Assembly (NCBI GenBank): GCA_040403495.1
Contig: JBBAKM010000003.1
Coordinates: 137,393 to 201,392 of the forward strand
Reading direction: 5' to 3'
DNA length: 64,000 nt
From: JABMMZ01 sp040403495
GTDB lineage: Bacteria; Bacteroidota; Bacteroidia; NS11-12g; UBA955
The position numbers were made by a program, and so were the translations under genes. Below, one piece after another: positions 1 to 7,681 of the stretch. Position 1 is the stretch's first letter. Every line of letters starts with the position of its first letter. A model generated the notes under the pieces. That model was not told the DNA's origin, did no database searches, and saw only the letters and a list, made by a program, of their open reading frames with translations.

Positions 1-2
1 TG

Positions 3-521
3 GCTGGTCAGGATCAACCAAAAAATGGCAATATTGAGTGGGGTGTAACCATTAAAAAAACATACATCCCCAATGACAATTCTCCTTATTTTGAAGGCAT
101 TGATTTAAGCTTGGTTGATTGGTTGCGCCAATATTCTCAAGAGAAAGATGAAACTTTCATAAGAGGATTTTTGGGAAGAATGTTGTTCAGTGGTGAAGAA
201 AGTTTAAAGAAAGCTAAAGTATTAAGTGGTGGTGAAAAAGTTAGATGTATGATGAGTAAATCCATGCTAGAAAGCCCTAACTTAATTATTGCAGATGAAC
301 CTACAAATCACTTGGATTTGGAAAGTATTCAATCCTTGAACAATAGTTTTATAGATTACAAAGGCACTATCTTATTTTACTCGCATGACCATGAGTTCAT
401 GAATACAGTTGCCAATCGTATTATAGAAATTGGACCAAATGGAATGATAGATAAATTCGCATCTTATGATGAATATTTGGAAGATGAGTCTATCAAAGAA
501 CGCAAACTAGGCTTGTACTAA
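3..521 (+). CDS. ABC-F family ATPase, C-terminal part (5' end outside window)
   Basis: C-terminal half of an ABC-F protein, a soluble tandem ATPase that acts on the ribosome rather than in a membrane. The frame is open from base 3, so the gene starts before the window; an internal TTG at 111 is not the start. The second ATPase domain shows signature LSGGEKVR, Walker B LIIADEPTNHLD and switch SHDHEF. The pattern around the signature and the short C-terminal tail recall the YbiT branch of the family. The exact cellular role (translation factor or antibiotic protection) cannot be told from this fragment. Confidence 0.9.
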   Translation, partial: AGQDQPKNGNIEWGVTIKKTYIPNDNSPYFEGIDLSLVDWLRQYSQEKDETFIRGFLGRMLFSGEESLKKAKVLSGGEKVRCMMSKSMLESPNLIIADEPTNHLDLESIQSLNNSFIDYKGTILFYSHDHEFMNTVANRIIEIGPNGMIDKFASYDEYLEDESIKERKLGLY

Positions 522-525
522 TTGA

Positions 526-876
526 ATGAAAAATAAGCCACATTTTATTTATTGGCTTGAAATTATCCATATCCCATTGTGGTTAATCAAGGACTTGTGC
601 TGGTTATTTGTTTGGGATGTTTTGGGTGTAATAATGGCTATACCTACCATTCTTGTTGCATTAATTATGGTTATAATTAGCACTGATGACCGCAGTAAAC
701 TTTTCCCTAACTTGTCTATTTTATTTTGGATAATTGCAAACAGTACTTGGATGATTGCTGAGTTCTACAACTTGAATATCAAACATTTTGCGGCCATTCC
801 TTTCGGTTTGGGTCTTCTTTCATTCTTAATATTTTTATTGATTGCAAAACCTAATTTAACCCAGAATAATCATTAG
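526..876 (+). CDS. small integral membrane protein, unknown function
   Basis: A 116-residue protein I do not recognise. It is very hydrophobic, with likely membrane segments near residues 18-50 (possibly two passes), 63-81 and 90-107, and a short charged N-terminus. It starts 4 bases after the ABC-F stop, so it is probably cotranscribed with it. Its stop codon (TAG at 874-876) lies inside the left end of the dispersed repeat at 871-1024, so the last residues may have been altered when that element arrived. Confidence 0.6.
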   Translation: MKNKPHFIYWLEIIHIPLWLIKDLCWLFVWDVLGVIMAIPTILVALIMVIISTDDRSKLFPNLSILFWIIANSTWMIAEFYNLNIKHFAAIPFGLGLLSFLIFLLIAKPNLTQNNH

Positions 877-1024
877 AAAATCTATTACTAGCTAAATCTC
901 TTTAAATCAGTTGTTTCTTACTTTTCTTAACCATAGATTTGGCTATACTTTTCAAAAAGTAAGAAACTGATTTATTGATATTTAACTCTCATAACGAAGT
1001 TCTAATAATTAATCTGGGTTTGAA
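871..1024. repeat. dispersed ~153-bp hairpin element, copy 1
   Basis: Near-identical over its length to 58865-59017. The ends carry short inverted ATTAGAA/TTCTAAT. The centre is a long hairpin with arms about 904-926 and 954-973. Relative to copy 2 one stem pair changes from C-G to T-A, so pairing is kept. The right end supplies the TTTG at 1019-1022 that serves as the -33 box of the fdx promoter. Confidence 0.8.
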
Positions 1025-1048
1025 TCAAACAAAAAATCCTTAAATTTG
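1019..1048 (+). promoter_or_regulatory. Bacteroidota-type promoter of fdx
   Basis: TTTG at 1019-1022, an 18-base spacer, then TAAATTTG at 1041-1048. This fits the TTTG/TAnnTTTG consensus of the phylum's primary sigma factor. The expected start of transcription is about base 1055, leaving a short leader before the ATG at 1063. Confidence 0.65.
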
Positions 1049-1062
1049 TCACTCTATTAATC

Positions 1063-1392
1063 ATGCCAAAAATTACTTTCAATTTTGAAGAAACCCATAA
1101 AGAATCATTAACCGTTGACATAGAGGTTGGTGAAATGATATTGGATGTTGCCTTAGATAACGACGTTCATTTACATCACAATTGCGGTGCTGTATGTGCT
1201 TGTAGTACTTGTCATATATATGTTGAACAAGGCGCAGACAGCATATCAGAAATTACAGACAAGGAAGAGGATTTTGTTGACCGTGCCCGCAATCCTAAAT
1301 ACAATTCACGACTGGCATGCCAATGTGTGTTAGAAGAAGATGAAAACATAACGGTAACAATCCCCGACCAATCGGTAATTATTGGACACTAA
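1063..1392 (+). CDS. fdx: [2Fe-2S] ferredoxin, ISC/adrenodoxin type
   Basis: A 109-residue electron-transfer protein with a plant/adrenodoxin-type 2Fe-2S cluster. The four cysteine ligands are visible in the motif CGAVCACSTC near residues 41-50 and in CQC near residue 86. The N-terminal MPKITF and the acidic surface fit the ferredoxin that supplies electrons to the ISC iron-sulfur assembly machinery. iscX follows after 12 bases, which supports that role, although iscS/iscU/hscA are not in the window. The promoter at 1019-1048 overlaps a repeat element. Confidence 0.9.
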   Translation: MPKITFNFEETHKESLTVDIEVGEMILDVALDNDVHLHHNCGAVCACSTCHIYVEQGADSISEITDKEEDFVDRARNPKYNSRLACQCVLEEDENITVTIPDQSVIIGH

Positions 1393-1404
1393 ATTTATAT
1401 AAAA

Positions 1405-1641
1405 ATGACATTTGAACTACCAATACACTGGAAAGACCACGAAGACATAGCGATGGCTTTGTATGAGAGATTTGGCGATGATTTTGGTGAATCCAAAATA
1501 TACAGAATTCGCTTTACTGAATTAATGCAATGGGTGCTTGAAATCCCTAATTTTAAAGGCACAAAAGAAGAGTGTAACGAAGGACACCTAGAAATGATTC
1601 AAAGTCAGTGGGTGTACGAATGGCGCGACAATCAAAAATAA
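1405..1641 (+). CDS. iscX: Fe-S assembly protein IscX
   Basis: A 78-residue acidic protein matching IscX (YfhJ): the early WKDHEDIAMAL helix, the RFTELMQWV block and a C-terminal helix around W70. IscX binds the cysteine desulfurase IscS and iron and modulates Fe-S cluster assembly. It sits directly behind fdx, the order found at the end of many isc operons. Its length is slightly above the ~66 residues of the E. coli protein. The call rests on motif recognition and context. Confidence 0.85.
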   Translation: MTFELPIHWKDHEDIAMALYERFGDDFGESKIYRIRFTELMQWVLEIPNFKGTKEECNEGHLEMIQSQWVYEWRDNQK

Positions 1642-1645
1642 ACCT

Positions 1646-2530
1646 TTAAAATAAAAAGGTTAGCAAATTAAAGATTCCCATTACTATCACTATTTTAAAA
1701 ATGGTGTGTACTGCTTTGTATCTTGATTTTTCGATTAACCCAATACTTATTATCGTAACAGCACTTGCCAAAAGTACAAAATAGTTTTTGGTAATCAGAC
1801 CTTCGTATGCAATAATTCCAACACCCAAAAGCAGCGACAATACCATTACAAAATAGATAAAAGACTTGGCATTTTGCAAGCCCAACACAACAGGAATAGA
1901 CTGTATTTGCAATATTTTATCGCCTGTATAATTCAGAAATTGTTTGATAAGTTCTCGTGCATAAACGATAGACAGGAAATACGCACCATAGATAAAAATA
2001 AAAGTATAAAAAGTATTGTAATGCAATAGAACCGCAAAGAAACAAGTAATACTAAGCATGGCAGCTGTAAATTCTTTGATAAAGAATATTTTCTGTAACT
2101 TGTGCGAATAAATCCATAGTGCAGAGATAAAAGCAGTAAAAAACACACCTATTTTAAATGAGGACAAATAGGCAATCATTAATGCTAAAACATTGAATGC
2201 GATATAAAGATTTAACGAGGTCTTTTTGCTTATTATTCTGTTAAATAATGTGTTTTGAGGCCGGTTAATTAAATCCTTTTCAAAGTCGTAAAAGTTATTA
2301 ATGATAAAACCCGCAGCAATACTAAAAATAGAAGCTAAGACTATACCGTGCAATTTAAAATCAGTTAGTATAAGGGAATAGGAACCGTGAGAGTGTCGTA
2401 TAAACACGAAAGCGGAGATGTATTGAGCTAAAACTGTCAGAAGAATATTATACCACCTTACTACAGAAAACAAGGCAATCAACTTGAGTGCAAAAGTGTG
2501 CTTGTTGACAGAGGATGTTGAATCTGTCAT
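1646..2530 (-). CDS. UbiA-family prenyltransferase
   Basis: A 294-residue membrane protein with about eight or nine hydrophobic segments. The first Asp-rich motif appears as NNFYDFEKD near residues 83-91, and a second region NYTGDK near 201 corresponds to the second UbiA motif, where only one of the usual acidic residues is obvious. UbiA enzymes attach polyprenyl diphosphates to an acceptor. Bacteroidota relatives are often annotated as geranylgeranylglycerol-phosphate geranylgeranyltransferase, but the acceptor cannot be read from sequence. It lies 8 bases downstream of the mevalonate kinase gene, which links it to isoprenoid use. Confidence 0.8.
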   Translation of the reverse strand: MTDSTSSVNKHTFALKLIALFSVVRWYNILLTVLAQYISAFVFIRHSHGSYSLILTDFKLHGIVLASIFSIAAGFIINNFYDFEKDLINRPQNTLFNRIISKKTSLNLYIAFNVLALMIAYLSSFKIGVFFTAFISALWIYSHKLQKIFFIKEFTAAMLSITCFFAVLLHYNTFYTFIFIYGAYFLSIVYARELIKQFLNYTGDKILQIQSIPVVLGLQNAKSFIYFVMVLSLLLGVGIIAYEGLITKNYFVLLASAVTIISIGLIEKSRYKAVHTIFKIVIVMGIFNLLTFLF

Positions 2531-2538
2531 AAGCTTAA

Positions 2539-3483
2539 TTAAAAGGTGTAAATAACTTGCAACTTCTGTCCTTTAAGTTTTTCGACAGCCGATTCATAAT
2601 CGTGGGTAAATCCAAGAATATATCCTCCTCCACCACTACCACACAATTTAAGGTAATACAAATTACTCTCTATACCTTCTTTCCAAAGGTGTTTGTAGTT
2701 ATCAGGAATCATAGGAGAAAAATTATCATATACCAATTGAGATAAGTGCTTAATAGAACTCATCAATGGTTTGAAATCTTTATTTAAAAAAGCATGAATA
2801 CACTCATCGTTGTACTTTTTAAACTGGTGTTTGATTAAATTTCTAAACCCTTCATTTTTACATTTTTCTAAGAAAATAGAAACCATGTTTTGAGTTTGAC
2901 CTGTCGTACCACTGTCCATTAGAAAAATAGCACCTTTACCATTGTCATTTGGAGTTGGCAGACCAACAGTATCTAATTTTGTTTTTGACTGAATGAGTAC
3001 AGGTAGATTTAAATAACAAATTAATGGATCTAAACCTGAACTTTTTCCATGAAAAAAAGATTCCAATTGAGAAAACACTTGTTTCAATTTCAGAATTTCA
3101 TCACCATCTTGTTGTGCATTTACCACAATTTTGTTAAGACCATAACGGTCGTAAATTGAAGCAACAAGGGCACCACTTGAACCTACTCCGAAACCTTGAG
3201 GAATAGAACTATCAAAATAAAGCCCTTCATTAATGTCTTGTTCGAACTGAGCAAAATCAAATTGACTAGTTAATACATTCTGCGACTCTAAAGATTTAAG
3301 ATAATCAAAAAACACTTTAATATCAAGGTTCGACTGAATAGCAAAAGCATCCTTACGGCCATCTTTTTTCAACTGACCATTGAATTTATCAAAGGGGATA
3401 GAAAGTCCCATTGAATCTTCAATGATGCCATACTCCCCGAAGAGTAATATTTTGGCGTAAAACAAAGAATCTTTAATATTCAT
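2539..3483 (-). CDS. mevalonate kinase, GHMP family
   Basis: A 314-residue GHMP-fold kinase. It has the N-terminal KILLFGEYGIIE block (residues ~11-22), the phosphate-binding loop PQGFGVGSSGALVAS near 95-109 and the C-terminal glycine-rich motif LCGSGGGGYILG near 280. Together with the neighbouring diphosphomevalonate decarboxylase these indicate mevalonate kinase, which phosphorylates mevalonate with ATP in the cytoplasm. The Bacteroidota version is shorter than classical mevalonate kinases and could instead act on another mevalonate intermediate. A TATATTTG box lies about 15 bases upstream of the start. Confidence 0.75.
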   Translation of the reverse strand: MNIKDSLFYAKILLFGEYGIIEDSMGLSIPFDKFNGQLKKDGRKDAFAIQSNLDIKVFFDYLKSLESQNVLTSQFDFAQFEQDINEGLYFDSSIPQGFGVGSSGALVASIYDRYGLNKIVVNAQQDGDEILKLKQVFSQLESFFHGKSSGLDPLICYLNLPVLIQSKTKLDTVGLPTPNDNGKGAIFLMDSGTTGQTQNMVSIFLEKCKNEGFRNLIKHQFKKYNDECIHAFLNKDFKPLMSSIKHLSQLVYDNFSPMIPDNYKHLWKEGIESNLYYLKLCGSGGGGYILGFTHDYESAVEKLKGQKLQVIYTF

Positions 3484-3497
3484 TTAAAAGAGGTTTG

Positions 3498-3505
3498 CAA
3501 ATATA
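3498..3505 (-). promoter_or_regulatory. -7 box of mevalonate kinase gene
   Basis: TATATTTG on the minus strand, about 15 bases before the start codon. No TTTG at the usual distance was found, so the promoter may be weak. Confidence 0.45.
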
Positions 3506-3529
3506 ACACTTTCATTAACAAATTGTTTG

Positions 3530-3884
3530 ATTGAATTGTTTATTCGTTGAATTGTTTGATTGAATTGTTTGATTGAATTGTTGAATTGCTAAATTGTTGA
3601 ATTGTTTATTGAATTGTGTCACCCTGAGGTTCTCGAAGGGTGTTTCACGCCGTACAGCGTGATTGTTGAATTGTTTAATTGTTGAATCGTTTAATTATTT
3701 AGGTGTTTATTGAATTGTGTCACCCACTAGGCTGAGCCTAGTCACGTGAGGGGGCTCTCGAAGGGTGTTTCACGCCGTGCAGCGTGATTGTTTAAAGGGT
3801 TTAAAGGGTTGAATAGTATAATTTTCCAGAATCTCTTAATGTTTGACATCCTGAATCATTTTCCCGAAAGCTTTCCGAAAACTA
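3530..3884. repeat. 401-base gene-free stretch with degenerate GTTTGATTGAATT arrays and two REP-like units
   Basis: No gene. It contains imperfect tandem copies of a GTTTGATTGAATT-like word. Two copies of a composite unit follow: CACCC...AAGGGTG plus CACGCC-GTGCA-GCGTG hairpins, at 3620-3661 and 3721-3786. The second copy is enlarged by about 29 bases that contain the near-palindrome CTAGGCTGAGCCTAG. Confidence 0.75.
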
Positions 3885-5078
3885 TCAATGAATTATTTCA
3901 TTCAACCTTTTTCCAAGAACCACTCCCATACTCATGCATGCTTGGAGTAAATAGCCTCCTGTGGGAGCATCCCAATCGAGCATTTCGCCAATTACATAAT
4001 GATTGGGCATTCTCTTCAATTGAAAATTCTCATCTACCTCCTCTATCGCTATACCTCCCGTTGTGGAAATAGCCTCGTCTATGGGGGCTGCATGTAACAA
4101 AGAGATTGGCAATGATTTAATTCTTTCGGCCAATTTATCTATTTCAACATAATCCTCTTTACTAATACTTTGCTTGATTAATTGAATTTGCATTGGGCTG
4201 AAATTCAAGCCAACTTTAAGTGATTCGCTTGTGTTTTTTGACTTAACTTGTTTTAATTTTTCTATAATCTGCTCAAGCGAAAACATAGGCTTTAAATCCA
4301 AATAAACTGTTGCTTGTCCATGTTGCTTTAACTCATTTTGAATCACTCTACTTAATGCATAAATGGCATTCCCTTCGAGTCCGAATTTTGTTACAACCAA
4401 CTCTCCTTTTACACTGTGATTTCCTAATGTTAACCTTGTATTTTTGAGTGGAAAGCCATTGTATTTTTCAATAAACTCTGATTGCCAGTCTACATTAAAA
4501 GCACAATTAGAAGCCTGGAAGGGCAAAGTTGCAATTCCTTTTTTTTGGAAATAGGGCAACCACGTACCTCTAGAACCTGTTACGCACCAACTGGCACCAC
4601 CTAATGCAAAAATGACTATATCTGCTTTAACAACTTCTGTTTCATTGAACAACAAATCATTATTTTCCGTCCACCCATTCCATTGCATTTGAGTGCAGAC
4701 ATTCACCTTGTTTTCTTCTAATTTTTGAAGAATAGCATTCAACACCTGAATAGGTTTGATGCCTTTGATAGGATACACTCTGTTGCTACTTCCTACAAAA
4801 GTATCTATACCTAACGAGCGCAACCAATTTCTTAAATTACTGTTTGAGAAAGTCTCTAAAGCCTTGTCCAAAAAACCACTAGGATGGTATTGTTGCTTCA
4901 TCAATTCTATGTCAGACCCGTGTGTGAGGTTAAAACCACCATCACCTGCCACCAGAAATTTACGTCCTAGTGTTTTGTTTTGCTCGTATATACTGAGCTC
5001 AAATTTACGAAAATCAAGAGTAGCTGCCAGCATAAAAGCTGAGGGACCGCCTCCTACTATGGCAACTTTTTGTTTCAA
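3885..5078 (-). CDS. HI0933/BaiN-type FAD flavoprotein
   Basis: A 397-residue NAD(P)/FAD-dependent oxidoreductase of the HI0933-like family. The dinucleotide-binding motif VAIVGGGPSAFMLAA is at residues 5-19, the family hallmark GRKFLVAGDGGFNLTHG at about 38-54, and a C-terminal FAD motif with GGI and ATGGYLLQA near 375. The GDGGFNLTH form is closer to the TIGR03862 subgroup than to the classical GGGRCN form. Substrates of this family are mostly unknown. It starts 5 bases after mvaD, so it is cotranscribed with mevalonate-pathway genes. Whether it acts in isoprenoid metabolism is not known. Confidence 0.8.
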   Translation of the reverse strand: MKQKVAIVGGGPSAFMLAATLDFRKFELSIYEQNKTLGRKFLVAGDGGFNLTHGSDIELMKQQYHPSGFLDKALETFSNSNLRNWLRSLGIDTFVGSSNRVYPIKGIKPIQVLNAILQKLEENKVNVCTQMQWNGWTENNDLLFNETEVVKADIVIFALGGASWCVTGSRGTWLPYFQKKGIATLPFQASNCAFNVDWQSEFIEKYNGFPLKNTRLTLGNHSVKGELVVTKFGLEGNAIYALSRVIQNELKQHGQATVYLDLKPMFSLEQIIEKLKQVKSKNTSESLKVGLNFSPMQIQLIKQSISKEDYVEIDKLAERIKSLPISLLHAAPIDEAISTTGGIAIEEVDENFQLKRMPNHYVIGEMLDWDAPTGGYLLQACMSMGVVLGKRLNEIIH

Positions 5079-5083
5079 ATAAA

Positions 5084-6133
5084 TTAAACGATGAGGGATG
5101 GACCAGTCCCAATTTTATTGTCATAAAACAAACCATTTTCACAATGTTGCACCAATTCATTGGCAATGAAATTTTGCACGTTTGTTTTCTCCATTTCGGG
5201 ATATAACAAATGCACATTGGCACCAGCATCTAAAGTAAACATGACATTAACAGCTGTTTGATTTCTGTAGTCTATTACCTTTTCAATAATTTGCAAAGTT
5301 TGCGGTTTCATCAAAATAAAAGGGGTTGGTGAACTCATCATTAAAGCGTGTAACATTAAGGCTTCAGATTCTACTAATTGAATAAATGCAGACATGTCTC
5401 CACTCTTCAAAATAGTCATTAATAAATCAATATTTTGATAGGCCGTTTCGTATCTTTTTTCAGCAAAGGGGTGTTGTTTTAAAAGCGCATGTCCCATAGT
5501 ACTCGAAACTGCTTTTTTCCCTTTTTCAACGATTAAAATACTGTCCATGATGTTTTTAAAATGTGGATGTACTTCAGTGTCTATATTCACCGCATATTCA
5601 TCATGACTTCCTGCTATACTTTTACTCTCTCCCCAAGCGTTGTAACCACCATAAACACTGCGACAAGCACTACCCGATCCTATTCTTGCCCAATAAGAAG
5701 CCGTTTGGAAAAAGTGAGGCAAAGATTCGCCTGTTATGGCTTCGTGCAATGTACATAAATTTAAAGCTAAAGCACTGTATGCAGAGGCCGAAGATGCTAT
5801 ACCACTGCTGTGTGGAAAGGTATTGCTAGAATGAATAATTACATGGTAATGTTGCAACCATTTAAAATAAGATTGCGCATGGATTAAAAAAGGTTTTAAC
5901 TTTTCTTCGAAACTGGGATTTTTGGTATCTTCAAAATAGAAATCAAAGCTCAATTCGTTTTGATTCTCATCATAAATAGCCTGCATACTGGTATCGCTTA
6001 TAGCCTTATCTAGGGTAATACTAATGGAGGGATTACAAGGAATTTGCAGTCCTTTTTTACCCCAATATTTTACTAAGGCTATATTTGACGGGCTTTGCCA
6101 TCTGCTTACTACTTCTATTTTTTGATAATTCAT
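5084..6133 (-). CDS. mvaD: diphosphomevalonate decarboxylase
   Basis: A 349-residue GHMP-fold enzyme that converts mevalonate 5-diphosphate plus ATP to isopentenyl diphosphate, CO2 and phosphate. Diagnostic features are SPSNIALVKYWGKKG near residues 15-29, the glycine/serine loop SSGIASSASAYSALA near 110-124 and SGSACRSVYGGYNAWGE near 152-168. Its start overlaps the end of the upstream GHMP kinase by 4 bases (ATGA), so the two are translationally coupled. The length is normal for the family. Confidence 0.93.
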   Translation of the reverse strand: MNYQKIEVVSRWQSPSNIALVKYWGKKGLQIPCNPSISITLDKAISDTSMQAIYDENQNELSFDFYFEDTKNPSFEEKLKPFLIHAQSYFKWLQHYHVIIHSSNTFPHSSGIASSASAYSALALNLCTLHEAITGESLPHFFQTASYWARIGSGSACRSVYGGYNAWGESKSIAGSHDEYAVNIDTEVHPHFKNIMDSILIVEKGKKAVSSTMGHALLKQHPFAEKRYETAYQNIDLLMTILKSGDMSAFIQLVESEALMLHALMMSSPTPFILMKPQTLQIIEKVIDYRNQTAVNVMFTLDAGANVHLLYPEMEKTNVQNFIANELVQHCENGLFYDNKIGTGPSLIV

Positions 6134-7035
6134 TCTTTAATCAGTTCTTGGTAGGTGTATATTTTATGAAACCCTTTTTGCTTAAAATAGTTTTCGGTAT
6201 TGTCGCCTGTAGCTAAAATGTAATCGCCACCCCAAGCGCCCAAACTTTTGATACTTCCTTTAAAATCGGGGAACAATTCTTGTTTAATGGTTGGTCGGTT
6301 CAGTAGGCGTGACGTTTCACTTTCAGCCAATTCAAGCATCAAGCAAAATTCATAATAATCTTCATTGGCAGCTATTAGTTTACTAATGTTAGAGATTTGT
6401 GCAATTTGAGTTTTATCTATGGGATGTTGAATAGCAGACAATTGATTTCTACTGATTTGTTTTTTATTTAAATAAACAAAAAACAACTTATCGGTAAAGT
6501 TTTTTTGCCAATTAACAATTTCAACGAGCGGTTGATTGCCATTCATGGTGTATAAAAGGGGCTGACCATTTAATGCCACTGCCACATCAAAACCACTTCC
6601 TTTGAAGGCGTTAAAATGCAATGAAAATGGATTAACATCGGCCCAAAGTGCGATGTTATTTGTTAATGTAGAACTACTTCCAAAACCATCATCTTTGTCA
6701 AATTCCAAATAATTATTCACTACATAAACGCCTTTTTCTGAGAGAAAATCTGGGTTTAAGACTTGGGCATTTTTCAAAAAACGAAACAATTGTATAGAGA
6801 CGTCATTGGAATTGGTTTGGGTTACAAAAAAGTGGGGTAATAGAATCTCAGCAAAATACCATTCGTTCATGCTTGAATCGTAACTGTGCCATTGGATACA
6901 ATGTTGCTCCTCGGAAGGCGTAAAAGTAACTTGCATTTTCTGCCCTAACTTAGTAGGCAAAGCAAAACATGTAGCACCATAAAGCACCGCATATTCACCC
7001 GAAAGCATTATTTTACCATGACTATAAAACTCCAT
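6130..7035 (-). CDS. GYDIA-family GHMP kinase, candidate phosphomevalonate kinase
   Basis: A 301-residue GHMP kinase with HGKIMLSGEYAVLYG at residues 6-20, a short loop GFGSSSTLTNN near 119-129 and GSGFDVAVA near 147-155, where the family named GYDIA has G[YF]D[IV]A. A late GGDYILATG replaces the glycine-rich motif. It heads the operon with mvaD. Because a mevalonate pathway needs a phosphomevalonate kinase and none of the classical forms is present here, that role is an attractive inference. The family has no settled function that I can cite. The promoter is at 7044-7075. Confidence 0.75.
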   Translation of the reverse strand: MEFYSHGKIMLSGEYAVLYGATCFALPTKLGQKMQVTFTPSEEQHCIQWHSYDSSMNEWYFAEILLPHFFVTQTNSNDVSIQLFRFLKNAQVLNPDFLSEKGVYVVNNYLEFDKDDGFGSSSTLTNNIALWADVNPFSLHFNAFKGSGFDVAVALNGQPLLYTMNGNQPLVEIVNWQKNFTDKLFFVYLNKKQISRNQLSAIQHPIDKTQIAQISNISKLIAANEDYYEFCLMLELAESETSRLLNRPTIKQELFPDFKGSIKSLGAWGGDYILATGDNTENYFKQKGFHKIYTYQELIKE

Positions 7036-7043
7036 TGAACGTG

Positions 7044-7075
7044 CAAAAATAATGATTTAAGTGAGGTTAAGCAAA
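7044..7075 (-). promoter_or_regulatory. promoter of the GHMP kinase-mvaD-flavoprotein operon
   Basis: On the minus strand TTTG (7072-7075), a 20-base spacer and TATTTTTG (7044-7051) end about 8 bases before the ATG. This is a good match to the Bacteroidota consensus. Confidence 0.6.
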
Positions 7076-7296
7076 TTGGTTGGATTGAAGGAATGAGGAA
7101 TTAGGATTTAGGATATAGGGATTAGGGGGTATGTGCCAGAGGCAAAGCCCCGAATCACTAGCAAGATGCTAGCGAGAGCAGGTGAAAAGGAAGTCCCGAT
7201 AGCTATTGGGAGGTTTAATGGATAAAATGTTTTATATTTAATTGTTTCACGCTGTGCAGCGATTTTGTTTTTCTGTGTCTTAAGTTTAAACTAAAT
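7076..7296. repeat. gene-free stretch with three hairpin repeat motifs
   Basis: No gene. It holds a GGATTTAGGATATAGGGATTAGG run and a unit at about 7138-7182 containing CTAGCaagatGCTAG, which recurs at 11648-11690. It also has a palindrome at 7194-7211 that is one base from TCCCGATAGCTATCGGGA, and CGCTGTGCAGCG near 7249-7260, related to the hairpins at 3646 and 3771. Confidence 0.7.
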
Positions 7297-7326
7297 TTTG
7301 TTAAATGAAATATTTTACTAATTTTG
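7297..7326 (+). promoter_or_regulatory. promoter of the 7352-11263 gene pair
   Basis: TTTG at 7297-7300, an 18-base spacer and TAATTTTG at 7319-7326. The expected transcript start is near 7333, which rules out an in-frame TTG at 7328 as start and favours the ATG at 7352. Confidence 0.65.
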
Positions 7327-7351
7327 CTTGTGCAAACATAAACAACAAGAC

Positions 7352-7669
7352 ATGAAAACCATTTTTACTGATAAAGACAAAACTGATTTTGTCCCAGAAA
7401 TGGGCTTAATTTATAAAGATATATTAAACAATACCCAATGGGGCATGATTGGTTATTACAACCAAAGTAATACTCCACCAAGATATGATTTACATTTAAT
7501 GAACTCTTTGGTACAAGGGGAGTGTGATGATTTAGATAGAAATTTAGAGTTTACAACACCAATTAGTGAAATTGCACACGATTGTTTGAATGTACCTGCA
7601 TTAGAACAAATTGTTTTTTTACAAATTAATAGATTTATCATGTCTTTAGATTCAGATGAATGTGATTAA
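7352..7669 (+). CDS. hypothetical acidic cytoplasmic protein
   Basis: A 105-residue protein that I do not recognise. It has no signal peptide or membrane segment, is acidic (ends SLDSDECD) and contains a cysteine pair in the middle and C-terminal parts. The start at ATG 7352 was chosen over an in-frame TTG at 7328 because the promoter -7 box lies at 7319-7326. It ends 12 bases before the start of a large T9SS-secreted protein and is probably cotranscribed with it, but no functional link is visible. Confidence 0.55.
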   Translation: MKTIFTDKDKTDFVPEMGLIYKDILNNTQWGMIGYYNQSNTPPRYDLHLMNSLVQGECDDLDRNLEFTTPISEIAHDCLNVPALEQIVFLQINRFIMSLDSDECD

Positions 7670-7681
7670 ATTCATTTTTTT

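Noticed and set aside
3788..4072. Plus-strand open frame opposite the flavoprotein gene
   Set aside because: It is antisense to a well-supported gene and its product has no recognisable feature.
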